Part shown: positions 7,447 through 16,720 of the stretch, one piece after another
Layout: each line of letters begins with the position of its first letter
Position numbering within the stretch: position 1 is the stretch's first letter
Assembly (NCBI RefSeq): GCF_018986915.1
Contig: NZ_CP076723.1
Location: 4,058,228-4,122,227 of the forward strand
Length of the DNA stretch: 64,000 bases
Direction of reading: 5' to 3'
Origin: Geomonas oryzisoli
Lineage (GTDB): Bacteria; Desulfobacterota; Desulfuromonadia; Geobacterales; Geobacteraceae
The notes under the pieces: model-generated
The model's database searches: none
What the model saw: only the letters and a program-made list of their open reading frames with translations
What the model was told of the DNA's origin: nothing
Made by a program: the position numbers and the translations under genes

Positions 7447-9891
7447 TTATTTTGCCAGCAGTTCCTTGATCCGGGCCACGGCCTCCATGGCGTCCTTGGC
7501 GTAGAGGTCCGCACCGATCTCGTCGGCGTACTGCTGGGTGACCACAGCGCCCCCTACCATGGTGAAGCTCTTTACCCCTTCCGACTTCAAAAGGCTCACC
7601 ACCTTGTCCATCTGGGCCATGGTGGTGGTCATCAGCGCCGAGAGCCCCACCGCGTCCACCTGGTGGCTGCGCGCCGCGTCGAGGATCTTGGCCGCCGGGA
7701 CGTTCTTGCCGAGGTCGATCACCTCGAAACCGTTGTTTTCCAGAAGGGTTACCAGGATGTTCTTGCCGATGTCGTGGATGTCGCCCTCGACCGTGGCCAT
7801 CAGGATCTTGCCCGCGCTCTTCAGGGCGCCGCCGGAAAGCTCCTGCTTCAGCCGCGCGAAGGCCGCCTTCATGGTATCGGCGGAAACCATCACCTGCGGC
7901 AGGAAGAAGGAGCCGTTGCCGAAACGCCGCCCCACCTCGTCCAGGCCGACCAGGAGCGCCTCCGAGCTGATCTGCATCGGCGAGAGCCCCTCGGCGAGGG
8001 CCTCCTCCACCAGCGGGACCACCGCCTCGAGCTCGCCGTTGATGACCGCCTTGGCGAGGCGCCCGCGGATCCCTTCCGGCTCGGCGGCTTCCGGCTGGGC
8101 GGGGGAAGCGCTGCCGGCGGCAACGGCGGGCTGCACGGTGGCGCCGACGGCCTGCCCGCGGTAGGCGTCGATGTAGCCGGCCGCGTTGACGTCCTTGCCC
8201 AGCAGCACCATGGCGCTTCTCCAGGCGGACATCATGGGGGCCTCCTTCACGTTGACGATGGCCGAGGTGAGACCGGCGGCCATGACCATGGAGAAGAAGG
8301 TGGACGAGATGAGCGGCCGACAGGGGAGACCGAAGGAGATGTTGGAGACGCCGAGGGTGCTGTTGAGACCAAGCTCGCTCACCCGGCGCACCGCCTCCAG
8401 GGCGACCAGGGCACCTTTTGGCTCCGCGCTCACGGTGAGGGTGAGGCAATCGACGACGAGGTCGCTGCGCTTGATCCCTGCCGCGGCGGCGAGGTCGGCG
8501 ATCTTCTGTGCCACGACCACCCTCCCCTCGGCCTCGGCCGGGATGCCGGCGTCGTCGAGGGTCAGGCAGACCAGGGCCGCCCCGTATTTTTTGGCGAGCG
8601 GCAGCACGGCGGCGAGGCTCTTTTCTTCGCCGTTCACCGAGTTGATGAGCACCTTGCCGTCGGCGGACTTAAGCCCCGCCTCCAGCGCCTCGGGCGAAGA
8701 GGAATCGAGCACCAGCGGGGTCTGCACCGCGCCGGTGATGCAAAAGACGGCGCGCTCCATGGCGGCGGGCTCGTCGATGCCGGGGGTGCCGACGTTCACG
8801 TCGAGCAGGGTCGCGCCCAGCTCGGTCTGTTCCAGCGCCTCGCGCCGGATGTAGCTCACCTTCCCCTCGCGCAGTTCCTGCGAATAGAGCTTCTTCCCGG
8901 TCGGGTTGATGCGCTCGCCGATCAGGGCCACCGGGTGCTTCTTGCCGATGGCGGCGAAGGAGCCGCGGCTGGAGATCCAGGTGGTGCCGTCGTCCTCCCT
9001 GGCGGTGAACGGGGTCTGCTTCCCGGACAGCGCCTCTTTGATGGCGGCGATGTGGGCCGGTGTGGTGCCGCAGCAGCCGCCGATGACGCGCACGCCCAGG
9101 CCGAGCATGCGGTCGTGGTAGGCGGTCATCTCGTCGGGGGTGCCGGGGAAGACGGTGACGCCGTCCTTCAGGATGGGAAGCCCCGCGTTCGCCTGGGAGA
9201 TGAGCGGCAGGGAGGTCACCTTCCTCATGGCGCAGAGGATGTCGTAGATGCCGTCCACGCCGAGGCCGCAGTTGGAGCCGACGATGGAGGCGCCCGCCGC
9301 CTCCAGGGTGATGGCGGCGGCCTCCGGCGGCGAGCCGAGCACGCTTCTACCCTTCTCCTCGAAGGTGAGCATCGCGATCACGGGGATGTCGGCGGAAAGC
9401 TCGCGGATGGCGATCAGCGCCGCGCGGATCTCCTTGATGTCCAGGAAGGTCTCCAGCGAGATGACGTCGCAGCCGGCGTCGATCAGGGCCTTGGCCTGCT
9501 CGGTGAAGAGCGCGTGGGCCTCGTCGAAGCTCATGTCGCCCACCGGCTCCACGAAGCGTCCGGTCGGTCCGATCGAGCCCGCCACGTAGGCGTCCTCGCC
9601 GGCCACCTCGCGGGCGATCCTGACCGCCTCGGCGTTGATCCGCGCGACCTGGTCCCCCAGGCCGTAGTGGTCGAGCTTCGCCTTGGTGCCGCCGAAGGTG
9701 TTGGTGACGATGATGTCCGCGCCCGCCTCCAGGTAGGCGCGGTGTACGCCCGCCACCACCTCAGGGGCGGTCAGGTTCATCTCCTCGGGCGACTGACCCG
9801 CCTTAAGCCCGCGCTCCTGCAGCATGGTTCCCATGGCGCCGTCCAAAACCAGCACCCGCTCTCTCACCGCCTGCATAAACGGCATCTTCAT
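7447..9891 (-). CDS. metH: Cobalamin-dependent methionine synthase, short form lacking the reactivation domain
   Basis: It transfers a methyl group from methyltetrahydrofolate to homocysteine through cobalamin. The domains in order are homocysteine-binding (about 1-295; zinc cysteines in VGSNCGLG and GGCCGTTP), pterin-binding (about 315-570; INPTGKK and the DVNVGTPG type motif), the B12 cap domain, and B12-binding (about 690-814; GDIHDIGKNI supplies the cobalt-ligating His). It ends after the B12 domain; the AdoMet-binding reactivation domain of E. coli-type MetH (about 1,200 residues) is absent. The start at 9891 was chosen because GGGGG lies 5-6 nt upstream; the longer frame begins inside the heptamer repeat array. 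Another protein must supply reductive reactivation. Confidence 0.95.
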   Translation of the reverse strand: MKMPFMQAVRERVLVLDGAMGTMLQERGLKAGQSPEEMNLTAPEVVAGVHRAYLEAGADIIVTNTFGGTKAKLDHYGLGDQVARINAEAVRIAREVAGEDAYVAGSIGPTGRFVEPVGDMSFDEAHALFTEQAKALIDAGCDVISLETFLDIKEIRAALIAIRELSADIPVIAMLTFEEKGRSVLGSPPEAAAITLEAAGASIVGSNCGLGVDGIYDILCAMRKVTSLPLISQANAGLPILKDGVTVFPGTPDEMTAYHDRMLGLGVRVIGGCCGTTPAHIAAIKEALSGKQTPFTAREDDGTTWISSRGSFAAIGKKHPVALIGERINPTGKKLYSQELREGKVSYIRREALEQTELGATLLDVNVGTPGIDEPAAMERAVFCITGAVQTPLVLDSSSPEALEAGLKSADGKVLINSVNGEEKSLAAVLPLAKKYGAALVCLTLDDAGIPAEAEGRVVVAQKIADLAAAAGIKRSDLVVDCLTLTVSAEPKGALVALEAVRRVSELGLNSTLGVSNISFGLPCRPLISSTFFSMVMAAGLTSAIVNVKEAPMMSAWRSAMVLLGKDVNAAGYIDAYRGQAVGATVQPAVAAGSASPAQPEAAEPEGIRGRLAKAVINGELEAVVPLVEEALAEGLSPMQISSEALLVGLDEVGRRFGNGSFFLPQVMVSADTMKAAFARLKQELSGGALKSAGKILMATVEGDIHDIGKNILVTLLENNGFEVIDLGKNVPAAKILDAARSHQVDAVGLSALMTTTMAQMDKVVSLLKSEGVKSFTMVGGAVVTQQYADEIGADLYAKDAMEAVARIKELLAK

Positions 9892-9906
9892 CTCGACCCC
9901 CAAGAA

Positions 9907-10033
9907 AACGTTCAACGTTCAACGTTCAACGTTATAAAAGTTTTTTCCCTCCGGCCCGCCCCAGAGGTACTGATGCAGCGCTACAGGTCGGGGCAGGCGC
10001 AATCAACTTCGGCGAACGTTGAACGTTGAACGG
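9907..10033. repeat. Inverted pair of heptanucleotide arrays (GTTCAAC / GTTGAAC)
   Basis: Three tandem GTTCAAC heptamers plus partial copies (9907-9933) face two tandem GTTGAAC heptamers, the reverse complement, at 10014-10033. They enclose about 80 nt with no obvious gene. The pair lies between the GerMN-protein gene and metH. The same heptamers in the same order occur at 19331-19592, so this is a dispersed family. Confidence 0.9.
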
Positions 10034-10042
10034 CCGTTAAGG

Positions 10043-10589
10043 TTACTTCTTCTCCATCGTGAAGTCGGCCGGGATGGGGGCGGAGACATCCAGGTGCCCC
10101 TTCAACTCCTTCACCGGCACGCCGTCGACCAGGAACTGCACCGCTTTCACCTGCGGGAAGTTGGCGACCACGGTGTCGACCACGGAATAGACGGCACTCA
10201 TCTCGGCGGAGCTCCCCTCGGGCAGGCTTTCCACCAGATCCCTGGAGAAGTCCACCTGCACCACGTCCCCCTTCAATTGCGCCCCGAGGACCCGCGCGTT
10301 GTGCGGCAGGGTGGGCGCCAGATCCCCCAACGGCCCGACCACCAACTCGTCCACCACGCTGGCGATCATGTCGTCGGTGGTGTCCTCCACTGCGATCTCG
10401 CGCCCTTCCCGGGCCAGCGAGGCGCCGTCGGGGCTGGAAAAGAACAGCGTCACCACGCGGGTGTCGACCTGCTCGGCCGGCGCGGCCGGCGGCGCCACCT
10501 GGGTCGCGGTCCGGTATTTCCGGAAGACCAGCAGCCCCACGACCACCGCGAACACCAGGAAGGCGATCAGCAGGACGCCCTTCGCCCTG

Positions 10590-10606
<17 letters not shown>
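10043..10606 (-). CDS. GerMN-domain protein, membrane anchored
   Basis: At 187 residues it has a basic N-terminus and one membrane segment (about residues 9-28), an Ala/Pro linker, then a GerMN domain (about 48-180: VVTLFFSSPDG, DDMIASVVDELVVGP, VVQVDFSRDLVESLP, KAVQFLVDGVPV). GerMN is an extracytoplasmic domain named from Bacillus germination proteins but common in non-sporulating bacteria, where its role is unknown. Start is GTG with GGAGGGG 3-5 nt upstream. It overlaps the end of murI by 17 bp, so the two are translationally coupled, which suggests a cell-envelope role. Confidence 0.88.
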
Positions 10607-11426
<820 letters not shown>

Positions 11427-11481
11427 AATCTTTTCTCCACACACAAAGTTGATCAAGCGACTGCCTTGTCGGAGCAGATGC

Positions 11482-11612
11482 AAAAGCTGTTACGCAAAGT
11501 ACGCAAAAAGAACCCACGCAGAGCACGCAAACTGGCGTTCGAGGTTTTTCACCTCGAAAAGCTTTCTTCGCGTACGTTGCGGATACCCTGCGCCCTTTGC
11601 GTAACAGCTTTT
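11482..11612. repeat. MITE-like element with perfect 18-bp terminal inverted repeats
   Basis: The ends are an exact inverted repeat of 18 bp (AAAAGCTGTTACGCAAAG and its complement), 131 bp apart outside to outside. Inside are a hairpin (CGAGGT...ACCTCG) and further GCAAA-type subrepeats. No coding sequence fits in it. A related element with the same ACGCAAAG core is at 41721-41846. Confidence 0.85.
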
Positions 11613-11680
11613 AGTCTGTCTGCAGGCGCGGAGGTGGGAAGTATCGCATGTTATTAAATTCTCAAAGGGAATGTCAAGGT

Positions 11681-12364
11681 TTACGACACGAAGAGCATCA
11701 CCAGGGGAGGCGCCAGGAAAACGGCGGGAAGCAGGTTGCCCACCGGGACCCTCTTGACGCCCAGCATGTCCAGCCCGATGGCGAGGATCAAGAGCCCTCC
11801 CACCGCGTTCATCTCCTGCACCACGACCGGGGTCAGGATCTGCTGGGCCAAGGTGGCGGAGAGGGTGATGGCGCCCTGGTAGACGAACAGTGGCAGCGCC
11901 GAGAAGAGCACGCCGGCGCCCAGGGTGGAGGCGAGCGCCACCGAGGCGATGCCGTCCAGGGCCGCCTTGGCGTAGAGGATGTCCGGGCGGGAGCCCAGCC
12001 CGTCCTGGAGCGCCCCCATGATGGCCATGGCCCCGACGCAGTAGAGCAGGCTCGCGGTGACGAACCCTTCGGAAATCCTGCCGCTTCCCTTGAAGCGGTC
12101 GCCGATCCAGTTGCCAAGCGCCTCCAGGCGCGCCTCTATGCCGAGGAGCTCGCCTATGATGCCGCCGCCGATGAGCGAACCTATGATAATCATCGGTTGC
12201 TGGCTTTTGAAAGCGAGCTGGATGCCGATAAGTAGTACGGCAAGCCCAAGGCCGGCCATGACGGTGCCGCGCACCTTGCTGGAGATGAGGTGCCCCGCCT
12301 TCAGACCGAGCGCACTGCCGATGACTATTGCCGCTGCGTTTACCGCCGTTCCTTGCATGATCAT
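11681..12364 (-). CDS. DUF554 family integral membrane protein
   Basis: This is a 227-residue protein with about six hydrophobic segments and glycine-rich motifs typical of DUF554 (YdfK type): GTAVNAAAIVIGSALGL at the N-terminus, MIIIGSLIGGGIIGELLGIEARLEALG, and the end LLPAVFLAPPLVMLF. The family is a putative small-molecule transporter of unknown substrate. The start at 12364 (MIMQGTAVN) is chosen by family N-terminus; the longer frame adds a non-hydrophobic leader with no support. The Shine-Dalgarno signal is weak. Confidence 0.85.
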   Translation of the reverse strand: MIMQGTAVNAAAIVIGSALGLKAGHLISSKVRGTVMAGLGLAVLLIGIQLAFKSQQPMIIIGSLIGGGIIGELLGIEARLEALGNWIGDRFKGSGRISEGFVTASLLYCVGAMAIMGALQDGLGSRPDILYAKAALDGIASVALASTLGAGVLFSALPLFVYQGAITLSATLAQQILTPVVVQEMNAVGGLLILAIGLDMLGVKRVPVGNLLPAVFLAPPLVMLFVS

Positions 12365-12471
12365 CGGGCAAAGATAGGAAGTTCTCGGCGCCAAGGCAAG
12401 CAAAACCTTATCAAGGTGGTAGCCTTTTCTGGTTTGAGGAAAGTATACAAAAATATAACATGATTCCAGGA

Positions 12472-12501
12472 TTGACATTCCAAAAGGAATCTGCTTTTAT
12501 A
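12472..12501 (+). promoter_or_regulatory. Candidate sigma70 promoter for pyruvate carboxylase
   Basis: A perfect -35 TTGACA (12472-12477) is followed after 18 bp by TTTATA (12496-12501). The transcript would have a leader of about 140 nt before the ATG at 12650. The leader is AT-rich and holds small inverted repeats (AATTGGTTTTACCAAT) but no riboswitch class I recognise. Confidence 0.55.
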
Positions 12502-12649
12502 TGCCTCCCTTTGAATACACAATTAAACCCTCAAAACATAAGGGAAAATTGGTTTTACCAATATGGCGCGTCGTGTTTTAAAACGGCGATAAAATTTCCA
12601 CCATTTGTTTTAGTCTCGGTAAAAAAATACCCCCACTAAAGGAGAGGAA

Positions 12650-15600
12650 ATGGAAGCACGGAAATTCAGGAAGGTGATGGCAGCTAACCGCGGGGAGATC
12701 GCGATCAGGATCTTCCGCGCCTGCACCGAACTCGGCATCAGCACGGTTGCCATCTATTCGGAAGAGGACAAGCTCTCGCTGCACCGCTACAAGGCTGATG
12801 AAGCGTACCAGGTCGGCAAGGGGAAAGCCCCCATCGACGCCTACCTCGGCATCGACGAGATCATCGCCCTGGCCAAAAAGCGCGATGTCGACGCCATCCA
12901 TCCCGGTTACGGCTTCCTGGCTGAAAACGCCGAGTTCGCGGAGAAGTGCGAGCAAAACGGCATCGCCTTCATCGGCCCCACCGCCGAGATGCAGCGCGCC
13001 CTGGGGGACAAGGTGGCCGCGAGGAAGGTGGCCAAGGCCGCCGGCGTCGCCACCGTTCCCGGCACCGAGGAGCCCATCGTCCACGAGGAAGACGCCCTCA
13101 TCTTCGCCAAGAACCACGGCTACCCGATCATCATCAAGGCGGCGGCGGGGGGCGGCGGGCGCGGCATGCGCGTCGCCACCAACCAGAAGGAGCTCCTGGA
13201 GGGGCTGCAGTCCGCCTCCTCCGAGGCGAAGGCCGCCTTCGGCGATCCTTCCGTGTTCCTGGAGCGCTACCTGAAAAACCCCAAGCACATCGAGGTGCAG
13301 GTCTTAGGCGACGGCTACGGCAACCTCGTGCACTTCTACGAGCGCGACTGCTCCATCCAGCGCCGTCACCAGAAGGTGGTCGAGTTCGCCCCTTCGCTCG
13401 CGCTCCCCGGCGACACCCGCCTCGCCCTGTGCACCGACGCGCTGAAGATCGCCAAGCAGGTCGGCTACCGTAACGCCGGCACCGTCGAGTTCCTGCTCGA
13501 CGAGGAAGGGCGCTACTACTTCATCGAGATGAACCCCCGCATCCAGGTCGAGCACACGGTGACCGAGATGATCACCGGCCGAAACCTGGTCCAGGCACAG
13601 ATCCTGATCGCGGAAGGTAAGCGGCTGTGCGACCCGGAGATCAACATCCCCAACCAGGGCTCCATCGAGATGCGCGGCTTCGCCATCCAGTGCCGCATCA
13701 CCACCGAGGACCCGACCAACAACTTCGCACCCGATTTCGGCACGCTCACCACCTACCGCTCTTCCGCCGGCTGCGGCGTGCGCCTCGACGCGGGCAACGC
13801 CTTCACCGGCGCCCAGATCACGCCGCACTACGACTCGCTGCTGGTCAAGGTCAGCTCCTGGGGCCTCACCTTCACCGAAGCCGCCCACATCATGGACCGC
13901 AGCCTCCAGGAATTCCGCGTGCGCGGCGTGAAGACCAACATCGGCTTTTTGGAGAACGTGATCACCCACCCGGTGTTCCTGGCCGGCGAGTGCAACACCT
14001 CCTTCATCGATCAGCACCCCGAACTGCTGGTCATCCCGGAGAAGAAGGACCGCGCCAACAAGGTGCTGAACTTCCTGGGCGACGTCATCGTGAACGGCTC
14101 GGCCGGCGTGGCGAAGCCTTTGCGCTCCGCGGATCTCATCGAGGCGGCCGTGCCGCAGGTCGATCTCTTCGCGCAAAAGCCCAAGGGGACCAAGGACATC
14201 CTGCGCGAGCAGGGGGCCGAGGGGCTCGCCAAGTGGGTCCTGGAGCAGAAGAAGCTCCTCCTCACCGACACCACCATGCGCGACGCCCACCAGTCGCTTT
14301 TGGCCACCCGCGTCAGAACCTATGATCTGTTGAAGATCGCCGACGCCACCTCGCACCTGGCCAGCGACCTCTTCTCACTGGAACTGTGGGGGGGCGCCAC
14401 CTTCGACGTTTCCATGCGCTTCTTGAAGGAAGACCCCTGGCAGAGACTGCACGCCCTCACCGAGGCGATCCCCAACGTCCTGTTCCAGATGCTGTTGCGC
14501 GGCTCCAACGCCGTCGGCTACACCAACTACCCCGACAACGTGGTGCAGCGCTTCGTGGCCCAGGCGGCGGAGTCCGGCGTGGACGTCTTCCGCGTCTTCG
14601 ACTCGCTCAACTGGACCCGCGGCATGCAGGTGGCCATGGAGGCGGTGCAGAAGTCCGGCAAGATCTGCGAGGCCGCCATCTGCTACACCGGCGACATCTC
14701 CGATCCCGCCCGCACCAAGTACCCGCTCTCCTACTACGTCTCCATGGCCAAGGAGCTGGAGAAGATGGGCGCCCACATCCTGGCCATCAAGGACATGGCG
14801 GGCCTCTTGAAGCCGTACGCCGGCTACCAGCTGGTCAAGGCGCTCAAGGAGGAGATCGGCATCCCGGTGCACCTGCACACCCACGACACCTCGGGCAACG
14901 GCGGCGCACTGCTCTTGATGGCGGCGCAGGCCGGGGTCGACATCGTCGACGCGGCACTCTCCTCCATCTCCGGCCTCACCTCGCAGCCCAACCTGAACGC
15001 GCTGGTGGCGACCCTCAAGGGGACCGAGTTCGATCCGCAGGTTAACGAGCGCGGCTTGCAGCAGCTGGCCAACTACTGGGAGACGGTGCGCGACTACTAC
15101 GCACCGTTCGAGTCGGGGCTGAAAAGCGGCACCGCCGAGGTGTACCACCACGAGATCCCGGGGGGGCAGTACTCCAACTACAAGCCGCAGGTCGCAGGTC
15201 TCGGCCTCATCGAGCGCTGGGAAGAGTGCAAGGAGATGTACCACAAGGTGAACCTGCTCTTCGGCGACGTGGTCAAGGTCACCCCCTCCTCCAAAGTGGT
15301 GGGGGACATGGCCATGTTCCTGGTGAAGAACAACCTGGAGCCGGACGACGTCTTCACCCAGGGCGCCGACCTCGCCTTCCCCGAATCGGTGGTCGGCTTC
15401 TTCAAGGGGATGATCGGCCAGCCCTACCAGGGCTTCCCCAAGGAGCTGCAGCAGATCATCCTCAAGGGGCAGGAACCCATCACCTGCCGCCCGGGTGAGC
15501 TTTTGGAGCCGGCCGACTTCGAGAAGGAGCGCGCCGCGGCGGAGGCCAAGGCGGGGCACCCGGTGAACGACGAGGAACTCATGTCCTACATGATGTACCC

Positions 15601-16096
15601 GAACGTCTACGTGGAATACGCCAAGCACCGCCAGGAGTTCTCCGACGTCTCCGTCATCCCGACCCCGATCTTCTTCTACGGACTCGAGCCGGGGCAGGAG
15701 ACCTCCATCGAGCTGCAGCCGGGCAAGACGCTGATCGTGAAGCTCAACGCCATCGGCAAGACCCAGCCCGACGGCACCAAGAAGATCTACTTCGAGCTCA
15801 ACGGCAACGCGAGGAGCGTCACCGTGCGCGACCAGTCGGTACAAAGCGACGAGAGCGGCCACGAGAAGGCGGACAAGTCGAACCCGAAACACGTCGGGGC
15901 ACCGATGCCCGGCAAGGTGATCAAGTTGAACGTCAAGGTCGGTGACGCGGTAAAGGCGGGGGACATCCTCGCGGTCACCGAAGCCATGAAGATGGAGACC
16001 AACATCAAGGCCAAGGAGGACGGCACCGTCGCCGAGGTCAAGTGCAAGGAAGGGGGCAAGGTGGAAAAAGAAGAGCTCCTTTTCGTAATGGCATAG
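12650..16096 (+). CDS. pyc: Pyruvate carboxylase, single-chain
   Basis: It carboxylates pyruvate to oxaloacetate with ATP and biotin, the anaplerotic step feeding the TCA cycle and gluconeogenesis. Its 1,148 residues hold biotin carboxylase (about 5-455; ATP-binding IKAAAGGGGRGMR, catalytic region EMNPRIQVEHTVTE), carboxyltransferase (about 525-800; TDTTMRDAHQSLLATR and KDMAGLLKPY), a PYC/OADA allosteric-linker region, and a C-terminal biotinyl domain whose EAMKMETN places the biotinylated lysine at residue 1114. The ribosome-binding site is AGGAGAGG. The gene stands alone, with its own promoter upstream and a strong terminator downstream. Confidence 0.98.
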   Translation: MEARKFRKVMAANRGEIAIRIFRACTELGISTVAIYSEEDKLSLHRYKADEAYQVGKGKAPIDAYLGIDEIIALAKKRDVDAIHPGYGFLAENAEFAEKCEQNGIAFIGPTAEMQRALGDKVAARKVAKAAGVATVPGTEEPIVHEEDALIFAKNHGYPIIIKAAAGGGGRGMRVATNQKELLEGLQSASSEAKAAFGDPSVFLERYLKNPKHIEVQVLGDGYGNLVHFYERDCSIQRRHQKVVEFAPSLALPGDTRLALCTDALKIAKQVGYRNAGTVEFLLDEEGRYYFIEMNPRIQVEHTVTEMITGRNLVQAQILIAEGKRLCDPEINIPNQGSIEMRGFAIQCRITTEDPTNNFAPDFGTLTTYRSSAGCGVRLDAGNAFTGAQITPHYDSLLVKVSSWGLTFTEAAHIMDRSLQEFRVRGVKTNIGFLENVITHPVFLAGECNTSFIDQHPELLVIPEKKDRANKVLNFLGDVIVNGSAGVAKPLRSADLIEAAVPQVDLFAQKPKGTKDILREQGAEGLAKWVLEQKKLLLTDTTMRDAHQSLLATRVRTYDLLKIADATSHLASDLFSLELWGGATFDVSMRFLKEDPWQRLHALTEAIPNVLFQMLLRGSNAVGYTNYPDNVVQRFVAQAAESGVDVFRVFDSLNWTRGMQVAMEAVQKSGKICEAAICYTGDISDPARTKYPLSYYVSMAKELEKMGAHILAIKDMAGLLKPYAGYQLVKALKEEIGIPVHLHTHDTSGNGGALLLMAAQAGVDIVDAALSSISGLTSQPNLNALVATLKGTEFDPQVNERGLQQLANYWETVRDYYAPFESGLKSGTAEVYHHEIPGGQYSNYKPQVAGLGLIERWEECKEMYHKVNLLFGDVVKVTPSSKVVGDMAMFLVKNNLEPDDVFTQGADLAFPESVVGFFKGMIGQPYQGFPKELQQIILKGQEPITCRPGELLEPADFEKERAAAEAKAGHPVNDEELMSYMMYPNVYVEYAKHRQEFSDVSVIPTPIFFYGLEPGQETSIELQPGKTLIVKLNAIGKTQPDGTKKIYFELNGNARSVTVRDQSVQSDESGHEKADKSNPKHVGAPMPGKVIKLNVKVGDAVKAGDILAVTEAMKMETNIKAKEDGTVAEVKCKEGGKVEKEELLFVMA

Positions 16097-16116
16097 TCAG
16101 ATTCACCACTGTCACA

Positions 16117-16141
16117 GGGGGGCTTCGGCCCCCCTTTTTTT
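16117..16141 (+). terminator. Intrinsic terminator of pyc
   Basis: The stem GGGGGGC / GCCCCCC has a TTCG tetraloop and is followed at once by a run of seven T. It begins 20 nt after the pyc stop codon. Confidence 0.97.
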
Positions 16142-16720
16142 GTGTATGACCACCGGCGCCAAATCGTTGGCGCCCCCTGTAATCACACCAGGTTCAGCTG
16201 CGTAAAATTAGTGCAATTTGCTGGAGACGTCCCCATTACGTCGTTTTCATGCCCGGAACCCCGATTTCTCCACATGGTTTTCCACAGCTGCGGTGGATAG
16301 AAGAACTACTGCCAGCAGCAGTCTACACCGTAAACGCTGCTAAGACCTTGATAGTTGTCCACTTTGGCCCGTTTCCGGCCTAAAACGACAGAATCTTGAC
16401 GTTTCCCACCCCTCCCGATCCCATCCGACGCCCTCCCCCCGGGGCGCCATCCAGCGAAAAGCGCCACCATTACAGATACATACAGTACACACCTCTCATA
16501 AAATTAAAATTTACTGTCAGAGCGGGACTTTTTTCCATGAAAATCTGCCATAAGATTGGCAAATACAAATAATAAAAAGACATGTGCTAAGTTGTTATTT
16601 AGCCAGGAAGGTTTATAAGAGTTTTGATGACTCACATAGGCTGCCTGCTCTAGCAGCGGTACCGACCAGAGACCGTGAGGAGAAACAGGGGACCGGGAAC
16701 CAGCAGCCACCGGAGCGTTC
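16142..16720. other. Intergenic region of 580 bp with a hairpin and a candidate promoter
   Basis: No gene is supported here. It holds a perfect hairpin at 16155-16174 (GGCGCCAA, loop ATCG, TTGGCGCC) without a T run, and an AT-rich half from about 16480. A candidate sigma70 promoter reads TTGTTA (16592-16597), 16 bp, TATAAG (16614-16619), giving a leader of about 95 nt for the hybrid kinase gene at 16721. I see no riboswitch that I can name. Confidence 0.5.

Noticed and set aside
7357..10029. 890-codon open frame on the plus strand opposite metH
   Set aside because: It is antisense to a clear MetH, has His/Gly/Val/Leu-rich composition typical of the complement of GC-rich codons, no domain pattern and no ribosome-binding site.
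9892..10042. Possible cobalamin or SAM riboswitch upstream of metH
   Set aside because: The gap holds heptamer arrays and lacks the conserved B12-box or SAM core; it is too short for a full aptamer.
16255..16285. TTTTCCACA, a near match to a DnaA box
   Set aside because: A single 8-of-9 match without a cluster, AT-rich unwinding element or origin genes is expected by chance.
16620..16720. Possible cyclic di-GMP (GEMM) riboswitch before the hybrid kinase, common in Geobacter
   Set aside because: The conserved GEMM core words could not be found in order; only scattered GC stems are present.
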